Assembly: GCA_015179045.1 (NCBI GenBank) | Contig: WHUZ01000099.1 | Span: 148,413-212,412, forward strand | Direction: 5' to 3' | From: Kalaharituber pfeilii | Lineage: Eukaryota > Ascomycota > Pezizomycetes > Pezizales > Pezizaceae | DNA: 64,000 bases | Part shown: positions 43,859 to 54,899 of the stretch, piece after piece | Layout of the letters: each line of letters starts with the position of its first letter | How positions within the stretch are numbered: the first letter of the stretch is position 1 | Made by a program: the position numbers and the translations under genes | The notes under the pieces: model-generated | Seen by the model: only the letters and a program-made list of their open reading frames with translations | What the model was told of the DNA's origin: nothing | The model's database searches: none

Positions 43859-46249
43859 TCAGGATAAATCTTGTTCACCGAAGTCTGTGACAAGTCGTTA
43901 GCAACTCGGAAAAGAAGCAATAATCAGGGAGCCCAAGGCTGCTTGAGGAAGGGAAGACCTTACAGAGAGGGACGACCAGTGTGTTATAATTACATAGTCC
44001 ACCATGGCGTGTACCCGCCTTGAGATAGGTCGACAGCGGGACCTCCGGGAGCTTGTAGACCACCGGGTGCAAGGGGTCAAACAATCTCTTCCCTAAATGC
44101 GTCATCAGAAGGACAAACTCCAGTTGACTGGTGCATAACACAACCCGGAAGGCAGTCAATGACATATATGTGTTGAAAATTTCAGCAATGTTACACAGTT
44201 TGAAGCGGTTATGTGAAAAATGGTGATTGCTGTTTGTTCCCCAGGTACTTGCTCTTACTGCTTTACCCCGTCTGGCCCCTTCACACATAATTACCCCACA
44301 CCAAATGATAGTTTCTGCTCTAATTATAACAGGTTCGACAAAATTCACTGAATGCTTCTGCTGTATCTCCCACCATATGGAGGCACTGGAACCGCTTTTG
44401 TTGTCTTCAAGAGCGTATAAATTTGCTTCAAAGGACATCGGGATTAGCACTTGCTCCAAGTCCAGTTTTGGTAGTTGTGATTGTGTATATTCAAGGATGG
44501 TGTATCGGGCATATTGCTTGGTGTCAAGAGGATTTGCGGTGTAGGTATCAGCGTGCACTGAATATAGCACTGAAATACGCTTTCCATTAAGGAATATTCC
44601 CCCAGGACCGCTATAGAACCTAAATGGGTCATGGTATATCATGTCAAGCTTGCAATCTGCAGTTAACTGCCGAGTACAAAAGGTCCCTCCATCAGCTTGG
44701 GCCAGACACTCTGGGGCCATGTTCTCTTCAGTAAAAAAGTGAAAGATCGCATTTTGCACCTCGATGTAATCAAGGAATGTAGACGTTATGCTCTCTCCAC
44801 CTTGTGGCATTTGATGCCATAGTTTAAGCTTGCTAGCGGTATTCTGGCCTAGTGTGTGTGGCACAATACTGCCTTGAATTGAGCTGCAAACCGTAGGCTC
44901 AGCCTCACCAAGGCAGTCAATGAACAGACACAAAGCCCACAGACGAAATAAAGTGGGTATATCGCTGCTTAGATACATTCCGTTACCCATATACACGGCA
45001 AGGCCCGTTTCCACAAATTGGATAAAAGCCCGCTCAAAATGTATTGTAGTATTGACACCAATTACCTCTTTAATAATTGCACTGCTTTCCGTCGTGGTCA
45101 TGATTCCTCCTGTCAGATCCAGCGATTCCACTTCTTTTGCAAACGTCGGAGGAAAGAAAAAGTCCAGATCGGGAAACAATCTCTTCCATGCCTGGGCGCC
45201 ATATCTGCTGTACTGAGAAATATTCAATTGCGTATAGTAACTACGACCAGGGTTCAGTTTGAGTGGAAGGTGTAGTAGCTGAAAGGAGACTAGCATCAGA
45301 TATTTTATGACATGTGAACGAACCGTAGGCCCCCGATGAAGTCAAGCAGTTGACGCGCCACTTGGGAGACCGGTACTTTGCATCTTGGACTCTGCTCGAT
45401 TAAGTCTGCGCGTAGTCTAAACTCGATATGTGCTTTCATTATCAAGTTGAGGTCGCACGGTAACGCCTCAGAATTCGGCAGACATTCAATTCTGATGCTC
45501 CTGGAAGGTGCTACTTGTTGAGGCGGTTCTGATTCCCAGATCACAAGGCTTCTGTCAAGCAAAACAACTGAAAAGCCCATAACATGGCGACAAAAAGCAG
45601 CAATCCAGGTAATGTCATAGGTATCCCCTAGCGCCCTGATTACAATATCACCCTGTGGAGCGGAATGTAGAACCATCGACTTCAATAACGACGCCAGATT
45701 TTCTGACCGCGGCGGTGCCTTGGGTAAAAAATGTTGGTTAACAATATATCGGGTTCTCTGGATGCCCCACATTATATTGGCAAGCTGTGTATCCGCACCG
45801 GTAGAAATAACCTCGTTGGTTAGGTTTTCCAGTTGGCTCAAGGAGGGTAGAATGGTTTCCTTTGGGCAAATTTGGCGCAACAGCTCCGTAACCACCCTTG
45901 CAGCATAATTGGCAGAAAATGATGTCCTGAGCACCACCAGCAATGCGGCGAAGGAGACTCCACCTCTGGTCTCTGCAAGAATGCGGGGTATGCTGGAGAT
46001 ACCAGTTCCAAAGAATAAAGCCCCAGATGAAATTCCAAATATTTTTGAATTGAGCAGAGCTTTTTCAATTTTGATGAGGTTTTCATCTGGTATCTTAAAG
46101 GCAGTTCTAGCTATTCTGCATAGCTCAAGGGTGTAAGGCTGAATACCAGCCTGTGCCAGACGGTCAAGAACCCCAATAGTGGTTGTAACTGGTTTTGAGG
46201 CGAGAGCAACCCAGTCAACTTGGCCACCTTGGGGAAAAGACAGGGCCAT
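43859..46249 (-). pseudogene. Paralogue A of an unrecognised fungal family, one frameshift
   Basis: The first frame runs from the ATG at 46249 to about 45310 (MALSFPQGG...). The second runs from about 45300 on (MLVSFQLLHLPL...). Alignment with paralogue B, which is continuous across this point (HVVKYLMLVSFQLL), shows a single-base loss in A near 45323 (gggggcc against ggggatcc). A plausible 3' intron at 43885-43963 (GTAAGG donor, gctaac branch, cacag acceptor) would end the protein at 43859 as YFGEQDLS. Together this would be a protein of about 780 residues. I recognise no domain; hydrophobic helical stretches occur in the first half (SFAALLVVLRTSFSANYAAR). It may have died recently, as the rest of both frames is open. 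A sequencing error or a short intron at the shift are alternatives. Confidence 0.6.
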
Positions 46250-46973
46250 GGTTCAGGATCGAAGTGCCACTGTGTATTGTGACGCTAGAAGCTTGCCGCT
46301 AACTCTGAGCTTGGAGGACTGTAAGCACCTTAAAGGAATCTAAGAGCTAATCGAAAGCGATAAGAGAAAGGACGATTACAGAAATGAATTCAGGGAAGAA
46401 CCGCCGCCCAGCAGGCTGCCCTTCACAAAGTTATGTGAGTAGGCATTTTTCTAATTGGCTGGAAATGCTGTTGGCTTAGCGACAGAGACATGGAACAAGG
46501 TCCAAGGATGTGTCCTGTAGTCACCACAGCCAGAATTGCTCAGCCGCATGATAATCGAGAGGAGAGGTGATTTCCGACGACGAAGTATTGAGTGGAGATC
46601 GATACTTGCTACCCTACCAAAGCTTCTCACTGGTTCAAAAAGTACTCTTTAACAGTACTCGAACGGCTGAGTAATGCAGTACACTATGCAAATTTGTACA
46701 TGGATAGAATAGACACTGATATACTGTACTACTAGAATTTAGATTCTACGTTACTAAGCTATCTGTTAGACTGCCTGCTGCATTCCCCGTGGCTCTACCC
46801 ACTGATCAGCTGGCCAGAAGAATGCTTGCTAGACCTCCGTTCTCCCCACTGTGCTGAATTTACATAGATTCTAGGAGGTGTGTACAAATAGTTCGAGAAT
46901 GGTTCGCCAACCTCGATGTGAGATAGTCACAGGGCTGGGGAGGTAGCGGAAGGTACGTAGTGTGGATACATAG
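46250..46973. other. 5' flank of paralogue A
   Basis: The first 200 bp are similar to the 5' flank of paralogue B (for example ctaattggctggaa at about 46452 and 51388), so the duplicated unit included the promoter. The rest is unremarkable. Confidence 0.55.
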
Positions 46974-47063
46974 ATGTTTCTCCTGACTAGTGCACTACTA
47001 TGGGTCCCGCCATAGGCTGACCTGTATCAGATGCGGGGTTATGTGACTTAAAAAAAAAAATCT
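46974..47063 (+). mobile_element. LINE family 2 tail, diverged
   Basis: gtcccgccataggc followed by gatgcggggttatgtgac and an A run matches the end of the full LINE at 58.6 kb. The short direct repeat atacatag flanks it (46966-46973 and 47064-47071). The 3' stem is kept by a change from CCTGC to CCCGC. Confidence 0.6.
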
Positions 47064-47071
47064 ATACATAG

Positions 47072-48534
47072 CTGCATACTATGTTGCTGTGTAGATAAGG
47101 ACTGCATAATACACCATACCCGAAAGCGCGTAGTATGCGTGCATTACTCAGCAGTCCACACCTAAATTAACCAGCGAGCCGACAACATCACGGCTATATT
47201 GCGAAGAAAGAGGGGCAGAATACATAGCAGCGAAGATGGAGAACAAGATGAGGAAGACTCCAGAGAAAATGAGGGGAACAGAAGACAGGGGTAACAAAGG
47301 AAAGGCCGATGAGAGAAGAAAGGAAGGGTGACGGGGTGGCCAGAAGACGCACATACTGGGGATAGGTTGCGACTGTCATCTAACGGAAATGCATACCCAC
47401 TATCCAGTAAACTGAGAACTATACATATTTCAGAATCATGGTAATGATAGAGCATAATCTCTAGTTTTGTCACACGGTGCGTCATATGTAGCGGGATTTA
47501 CTTGTGTTGAAAAGTGTTCCAGAGTGGACTACTCTGTACGCGAAAAGACCGGTCTGCCCAGGTATCGGTCTGTTCACGAACCAACAATGTTCGCTGGCAG
47601 GCTGCAACACATCCTGATTCAAATGTGTTGATCAAAAAAAAATTCAATGGAGATATGGTGCCGGAAGTTAATAATCAATATGTAACATTGCCGGCCAGCA
47701 TTAATATGTGTCATTTTGCTGCTTGCAATTGGTGAGCAATCGTGCACCCTTCAGCCGCTTTACACGGTCGCATTACTGTACATCTTGTTTTATTTTATCC
47801 TCGATTTCATTGTGAAATGAATTTCATAGAACTATATTGGGGTGCAGCAAAGAAATATGCTCGTGAGACCTGCTTCGTATTATGCAGGCATATAAGGATG
47901 GTCATCAATATGGTACAGGTGCCTTCAAAAATCATGTATAAGAGTCACCGGCGGGTGCGAGACAATAGGCTGATGGACAAAGAATATGAAAACAAAGGAT
48001 TGCTGTCCAATTTGGGTCTCATATTGACTGTCACAATAACAAAGCGAGCCTTCTAATCTGCCATTCATCTAAGCCGCATATGGCTACCAGCCTACCACCT
48101 CCAATTGAACTTGAAGCTATCTTTGATAGGTCTACAGCTAATACTCTTTATTGTCGAATCAGAAAACTGAGATACCCATGGCCCGTCATACTCGTTACTA
48201 GCATTTAGTGATGCAGGTGGGGCTGTTATGGACATGCGAAAAGTCTACCGGATCGGGAATGGATATTGCTACTGACAGGTATTTTTCATACAATTTTGCT
48301 CCCAAAAGTCAGGTACAGGCCTTAGTCTCACCTGCTTACAGACCACTTGCACGGCCTATCCCTTTGCAGCGCGAAACCTTAAAATCTAATGCCAGCAGGA
48401 TTGGGCTAACAGAACATCAAAGTGTCAGTGTCCACCACCACTGAAATGGTATAGTGAATGCCGAGATGTAGGCTCAGCTACCTAGATTGAGAACTTAGTG
48501 CCATTTTTCAGGCTAAGTAAAGGTAGATCACTAC
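47072..48534. other. Intergenic, nothing recognised
   Basis: Short frames such as 47162-47485 (-) and 47742-48056 (+) lack domains. No repeat was defined in this stretch. Confidence 0.4.
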
Positions 48535-48536
48535 TA

Positions 48537-49114
48537 CAGGCAACTCTGGCTATAATGAAGGCCAAGAATCTGACCCGTTTGCTTCACTGTAACTAGATTC
48601 CGCTATTGCGAGGGGTTACATGCTGGCTCCAAGTAGGCAGAGGGTGAAAAAAAAAGGTCAAATGTGGAAATTTTTACTGTATGATATTCAGATCTCAAGT
48701 GCAAATTCAGTTCCTTACCAGACCGCCAGCATCATGCCTCCCCAACACCACTTTGGACGTCCAGCTCTAGAGAAATAGAAGATATGTTGTACAGACAGCG
48801 CCCAGGAGAAATGACTTTGGAAGACTTCTGCAAATTATTTCCTAATCCCGATGGCAAGCCAATAATGGTATTATCTTCAATGTCTATGATATTGAAGCTG
48901 TCAGATACACTACTAAGGCCCGGTATTTCACTATAGTAAGTAGACTTTACCTGTTACTGAATTAATTAGTTCTGAAAAGTCCTTGACTTTCACTATAGTA
49001 CTTCTTTTCACTATAGCCAGGGCGCTTTAGCTGCATGTACAAACGATCTCACCCATTCCTTCACTATAGCAAGGATTTCACTATAAGGAGTTTCACTATA
49101 GCCAGGGTCAACTA
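48537..49114. mobile_element. pogo/Tigger-like element, 578 bp, non-autonomous
   Basis: The left end CAGGCAACTCTGGCTATAAT and the right end, reverse complement TAGTTGACCCTGGCTATAGT, are inverted repeats with TA on both sides (48535-48536 and 49115-49116). The subterminal motif ttcactatag occurs at least five times at the right end. No transposase is present. It is the same broad family as the 144-bp element at 26327. Confidence 0.68.
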
Positions 49115-49118
49115 TATA

Positions 49119-49331
49119 CTAGTTTGCAATAGAATACACGGACATTTTCCGTTGGCATTAGATTTTGGATTTCGCACTGCAAACGGATACCAGTTTGCAA
49201 TGGAATACATGGACATTTTCCGTTGGTATTAGATTTTGGATTTCACGCTGCAAACAGATACCAGTTTGCAATGGAATACATAGACATTTTCCGTTGGCAT
49301 TAGATTCTGGGTTTCGTACTGCAAAGGGATA
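49119..49331. repeat. 71-bp tandem repeat, three copies
   Basis: Units start at 49119, 49190 and 49261 (cagtttgcaatggaatacat...), with a few substitutions between copies. The array sits exactly where paralogue B loses its homology to paralogue A, next to a Tigger-like element. Confidence 0.88.
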
Positions 49332-51191
49332 ACTTGGCATCACTAAATGCCGCTGGATATCCCACCATAAGGAGGCACTGAAGTTGAACCTATTACTCTC
49401 TTCGACGGCGTATAAAGTTGCGCCAAAGGACATCTGCTACGGGGTCATCACTTGGTCCAAGTCCAGTTTTGGTACTCGTGGTCGTGTATATTCAACCACA
49501 GTCTTTCGAGCATATTGCTTGATGTGAAGAGGGTCGTTAATGTCGGCGTAACGGCATGTCGAGAATAGGTATGAAATAAACTTTCCATCAAGGAATATTG
49601 CCCCGGAACCAGTAGAGAACCTCAAGGGGTCATAGTTTCTCATGTCAAGTCCAGAGTCTGCAACCAGCTGGTGAGTAACGAAGGTCCCGGCGCCGGACTG
49701 GGCGACACACATTATGTCCTCATGAACGAAATGTTGAAAAATAACGGCTCGTAGGTTGGTGTAATTAAAGAATGTAGACCTTCCGTGCCATCTTACGTTG
49801 GGTTTGGGTTCATGGTTCCATAAGCTAGACATCAGACTTTGGTGACGAGAGTTGTTGGAGAGAGAATTTTGAAGAATTGAGCTGCAAGCCTTGAGCTCAG
49901 CGTCATCAAGACAATCAATGAACAGGCACATAGTCCAAAGATTAACTAAAAAGCTTAGTTTCTTGCTTAGCAGGTTCTCGTGATGCGGTGCCGTTGCCAC
50001 AAATTCGATAAAATCGCGCTCAAAATGACCTGTAGTGCCGACACCAATTTCCTTTTGAGTAATTCTGCTATCCTCACTGGTTAAGATTCCTCCAGTCAGG
50101 TCCAACTGTTCTGCTTCTTCTGAAAATATCGGAGGGAAGGAAAAGTCTAGAGCAGGGAACAATCTCTTCCATGCCTGAGCACCATATCTACTGTATTGGG
50201 AGTTATTCAGTAGCATATATGTAGAGGAGTCTGATATAAATTCATCATGCAGGACGAGTGGAAGGTGTAATAGCTGAAAGGAGACTAGCATCAGGTATTT
50301 TACGACATGTCGATGACACGTAGGATCCCCAATATCATCCACTACTTGACTAGCAACCTGAAAGACTGGAACTCGGCATCGTGGAACCCGTTCGGCTCAG
50401 AGTCTCCTGGCAGGCATTCAATTCTGATGCTCCTGGAAGGTGTACTTTGTTGGGTGGTTCTGATTCCCAGACCACATCTTTACCGTAGAGCAAAATAACA
50501 GGAAACCCCATGACATGACGGCAAAAAGCTGTAATCCAGGTAGTATCATAGGTATCCCCTAAAGCCCTGATTACAATATCACCCAGCGGAGTGGAATGTA
50601 AAATTATCGATGTTAATAGTAAGGCCATATCTTCTGCTCGTGGTGGCGCCTTAAATCCAGATTCCATACTCACGGCCGTGCACCGCTCTCGGATTCTCTG
50701 AATACCCCACATTATGGTAGCTAGGTGGGTATCTGCACCGGTAGAAATAACCTCATCGCTTAGGTTGCCTAGTTGGCTTATAGAGGGTAGAATGGTTTCC
50801 TTTGGGGAAATTTGGCGTAACATATCCGTAACCACCCTTGCAGCATAATTGGCAGAAAATGATGTCCTGAGCACCACCAGCAATGCGGCGAAGGAGACTC
50901 CACCTCTGGTCTCTGCAAGAATGCGGGGTATGCTGGAGATACCAGTTCCAAAGAATAAAGCCCCAGAGGAGATTCCAAATTTTTTTGAATTGAGCAGAGC
51001 CTTTTCAATTTTGATGAGGTTTTCATCTGGTATCTTAAAGGCAGTTCCAACCATTCTGCATAGCTCAAGGGTATAAGGCTGAATACCAGCCTGTGCCAGA
51101 CGGCCAAGAACCCCAATAGTGGTTGTGACCGGGGTCGAGGCGAGAGCAACCCAGTCGACTTGCCCACTAGTTTGGGGAAAGACACGGCCAT
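49332..51191 (-). pseudogene. Paralogue B of the unrecognised family, truncated and frameshifted
   Basis: Homology to paralogue A starts at the ATG at 51191 and ends near 49335, after LWWDIQR, so about the last quarter is missing. Disablements are visible: a frame change within the first 10 codons (ccccaaactagtgggc against ccccaaggtggcc), a base lost near 50443 (gtacacc against gtagcacc), a deletion of about 70-80 bp near 50400, and an in-frame TAG at about 49437 (DLDQVMTP then stop then MSFGATLYA). The N-terminal third is nearly identical to A, while the rest is much more diverged. It lies about 5 kb from A in the same orientation, so tandem duplication is the simplest origin. Confidence 0.75.
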
Positions 51192-51458
51192 GGTGCGGGA
51201 TGGAAGTGTTACTGTGTATCGCGACACCAGATGCTTGTAATCTTCGAGCTTCGGAGGAATACGTTCACCAAGATAAATCTGAGCTGTAGGAGATGACAGC
51301 ATAGGGGAAAAAACAGAAACTGGGCTCAAGGAACACATTCCGCACAATCATAGCCCGCCTCACAATGCAGTGTGAATATCATTTCCTAATTGGCTGGAAC
51401 GCAGCTCCCTTGGCAAGGATGCCTTGCAACAAGGATTGAGTACTTTCGTCATCACAGC
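51192..51458. other. 5' flank of paralogue B
   Basis: Resembles the flank of paralogue A. It ends at the target duplication of the next LINE tail. Confidence 0.5.
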
Positions 51459-51469
51459 CTCAATTCCAC

Positions 51470-51614
51470 TTTTTTTTTTTTTTTTTTTATTTCATTAATC
51501 GCATGCCGCCCTAAGGGCTATGGCGATGTTTAGGTACATAACTATAGATTGGTAGAGAAAATATAAGAAAGATAAAAATTAAAGCCCATCCTACTCCTCC
51601 CCTGCCCATTCCAA
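51470..51614 (-). mobile_element. LINE family 1, 5'-truncated, 145 bp, minus strand
   Basis: The 11-bp duplication ctcaattccac stands at 51459-51469 and 51615-51625. Reading the minus strand, the element begins with the last ORF2 codons (LEWAGEE and stop), then 3' UTR with tatgtacctaaac, the hairpin with loop TTA, and the A tail. Confidence 0.87.
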
Positions 51615-51625
51615 CTCAATTCCAC

Positions 51626-52375
51626 AGCCGCAAGATAGTCGAGCGAATGCTGTAGCTCTTCTTACATAATTCAGCAATGAGCTTGTTAACACGAAGTCTC
51701 CAGTATCTTGAAGAATTGGAATTGGGAGAAAATCGAGCAACAGTGTGATGACGGCTCAACAGCATCCACTGTTTCGCACGGGTACCGGTATCTAGAGCTG
51801 GCGTAACGAAGCCTCAAGGGCGGCCTCAATAATCAAATGTCAAGATAAGGGTCTTCAATTGTCGTGTCTGTGCGTGTCCATATCTGTCCATGTCTGTATA
51901 TCTCCGTGTATGTCTGTATCCATGTATGTTGCTGCTTGCTTGCCTGCTTCCACAGTCCTATCTACATACAATTTATAGACCACCTTCGCCTTCCAACTGA
52001 GCCTATACATATATATCTCGCTTCTTAATCATAATTTTCTTCCCATGTGTCATCATGTGGCCTTACCGCTGAGTACCGCTCCGGCCCGCGTATGGCCTTA
52101 TTCTTTCCATCGGTACGTGGTTACCACCACAACAGCAGGGCGGGATATTGCGAATTATGAGAGCCAGTACAAGAACATAGTAGAAAGGGCTGTAGAGCAA
52201 TGAGGCGCGTGCAGGAAAATCAGAGAGGAGTGGCGAGAGAGGAAGAGAGTCGAGAAAGCAGGCGAAGAGGTGGCGAGAGGAGGCACATGCAGGAGATGGG
52301 CTGCGACTGCCATCTACTGAAATGCGCGTGTGCATATTTGCAAACGTGGCTGCATCGCGGTTTGAACCTCTTGGT
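51626..52375. other. Intergenic, nothing recognised
   Basis: A run of tgtctgtatct-like repeats lies near 51860-51930. No coding sequence is supported. Confidence 0.4.
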
Positions 52376-52385
52376 TTCCCTGTTG

Positions 52386-52386
<1 letters not shown>

Positions 52387-52416
<30 letters not shown>

Positions 52417-52485
52417 CACATAACCCCGCTTGTAGCACGTGGCCATGGCAGGGTCCCTGGGCAAGCCCTCGAAGCCCGGAGACAG
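52387..52485 (-). mobile_element. LINE family 2 tail, minus strand
   Basis: The 11-bp duplication ttccctgttgt stands at 52376-52386 and 52486-52496. Between them lie a 28-base T run and about 70 bp matching the reverse complement of the end of the full LINE at 58.57-58.64 kb. It was inserted independently, about 150 bp from the full copy. Confidence 0.88.
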
Positions 52486-53063
52486 TTCCCTGTTGTGAAA
52501 TGCTTGCTAGAGAATTGCTCTTGATGTGCCAAGATGTGCGCTCATCTAGTCTGGTGCCAAAGCTCTGCACGGTGCAATTGCACATTACCTTAATGGTAGT
52601 CATCGATATCGACGGCAGGCGCAGCACCAGATGTGAGTATTGTTTTACTCGACAACTACTTTCACAGAACGAGCGCTTGGAAGAAGACAACCTTCCGGGC
52701 GCATCCAGAAAACAAAGTTAGACTAAAGCGAAGCTCGGGACTGCCCGAGAAAGAATATCACCTATATTCTACAGAATTCAGAAGATCGCGAGTCATTTCT
52801 CCAAGGTTAAGTTTTCAGAAGTTTTGGAGGATTTCCAATACAATTTCGAGGAATAGGGGCAGTTGCACCCAATTGGTGCTAGCACAGCCCTGGTAGTGCT
52901 GACTGACCTATCGAACTAAAACCTGAAAGGGAATAGTGACTCAGAACAAGCAATACCTGCCGAATACAGTAAGGTGCAACCTAAGAGCGGCGGCATACCA
53001 TATCAGGTAGCGACACAAGCGGCAGATTTTAGAAGAAGAAATAAGTTAAGGAAGCAGAAAAGG

Positions 53064-54800
53064 ATGTCGGGAGAAGAAGTAGCAGGGATGGAGTTTTTGG
53101 GGCCAGTAGGAGATGGATGGACGGGGGAGGTCTACGTCATTGATAGGAATGAGATGTTGGCTATTGATGCCATTCACACCTGGGAGAGGAAGAATTGGTA
53201 AGGAGACGGAGATGGAAGAGAGAATGGGAGCCCTAGAAGGGATAGTGAGGGAAATACATGTAGCAATGGGTCTCGCATCCGGGAAGGAGGAGAAGGCACT
53301 GGAAAGAGAAAAGAAGAAGAGGGAGGAGGAAAAGAGAGAGGAGGAGAAAAAGAGGAAAAGAGAGGCAGAGATCCGAGAAATCCGAAAAATGCAGGAAGAG
53401 GGGAAAGAAAGAGGAAGAGAGAGGAGGAGAAGAGGAAGGAGGCAGAAGAAATAAGTAAAAAGAAGATTACAGAGGAGAGGAAGAAGGCAATGCAGAGGGT
53501 GGAGGTTCTAAAGAAGGTACAAGAGGCAATGGAGACGCCGGGGACCTCACAGGAGGAGGTGGCAGCTTTGGAGGAGAGAGAAAGGAAGCTGAGAGAGGAA
53601 GCAGAGAAAGCAGCAGCAGAAGCAGAGAAGAGGATTGAGGGGGAGACCTGGACAATTGTGAGGGGAAAAAAGTTGTGGAAGAGAACACTGAGGACGGTAC
53701 ATAAGAAACAGGTACCATATGGAAGGGAGGGGCTTGAGGAGAGGGAAATTTTATTGGAGAGGTGTGAGTCCCTCTGGGAGACATCGGCGAAGGTAGAAGG
53801 AGAAAAGGGGTGGAAGGTAGCACAGGTGTCACGGAATCCAGCGGCATCAAAATTTGAGAGGACATGGCTCCTAGTGGATATCAGGGAGGAGGAGAAGGCG
53901 AAGGAGGTCATGGAGAAGTTCGGGCATGGATGCGTCTAATTTTTGGGGAGGATCTTCTAAAGGTGGAGGTCTATAACAAGGATGCAGTCCCCCTGGTGAT
54001 GAAGGGGGCAGACTACAAGGATGGGAGAGGAGACATGGAGGTGATGAAAAAGAAGTTGAAAGAGGAGAACCCAGACATTAAGTTTGGATCCAGGCCACCA
54101 GTACGTTTTGGAGTGGTGCCACTTATGGGTCCTCCACGGGTATCGCAGTTGAAGTTTGAAGTGGTGAATGCGGAAGAGGCAGTGAAGGTGCTGAAGAAAG
54201 GTTTAATATGGGGAGGAGAGAGGAAGGTGGTAGAGAAATATAAGCCAGGAGCGCACATGCAGGGAGATGTGCGAGTAAGTTATGCTAATATAGCAGCAGC
54301 AGGAGTGGAGCAGCCACAGCAGCAGCAGCAGCAACAAAGAATAGGGGGAGGAGTAATAAACGTACCCCGGCATATTTCCAAGGGGGCAACAGGCGCAGGT
54401 AGCAGGTACGCAGGAAAGCAGCCAGAGGAGTCAGGGGACAGGTTGTTTCAAGTGCGGGAAGAAAGGACATCTGGCGAGGGAGTGCAGGTTTCAGAGGGGC
54501 CAGATGGCATGTTATGCGTGTGGCAAGTGGGGCCATATTGCTAGAATCTGTCCAGAGAGACCTAAGCCGGTAGTTCCAAACCAGAGTCAGAAGAGAGAAA
54601 GAGTAGAGGAGACACCAATGAAGAAGAAGCAGGAGGAGGGAAGTAAGGCAGCAAAGGTAGTGGATAAGGGGAAGGGGAAGGAAGTAGAAAAGGAGACCGG
54701 AATCAGGTTCTCATTAGAAAACTGGGATGAGGAGGCAGCAAGGTTAGGGTTGGGGGTTTTTTTTGAGAGAGAGAAAGGGGGGAGAGAGAATGGAGATTGA
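53064..54800 (+). pseudogene. LINE family 2 ORF1 (gag-like), frameshifted
   Basis: The start is probably the ATG at 53064 (MSGEEVAGMEFLGPVGD). A Glu/Lys/Arg coiled coil follows (53200-53640), then an RRM-like region (SQLKFEVVNAEEAVKVLKKG, about 54140-54240), a Gln run, and two CX2CX4HX4C zinc knuckles at 54444-54553 (CFKCGKKGHLAREC and CYACGKWGHIARIC). At least four frame changes are needed to read it through, near 53200, 53455, 53935 and 54430. The product would bind element RNA; this copy cannot make it. Confidence 0.82.
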
Positions 54801-54899
54801 CTCAAGAAGTGATATGGAGGGATCAATACATCGACCCACCATCAAGCTGGGAGACCTGTTTGGGAGAGCGCCTCAGGATGGGTGGGAGGCTGAGAGCAG

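Noticed and set aside
45260..45340. Reading the frame break of paralogue A as an intron
   Set aside because: A GT...ctgatgctag interval exists but would be under 45 bp. The continuous frame of paralogue B across this point makes a one-base loss more likely.
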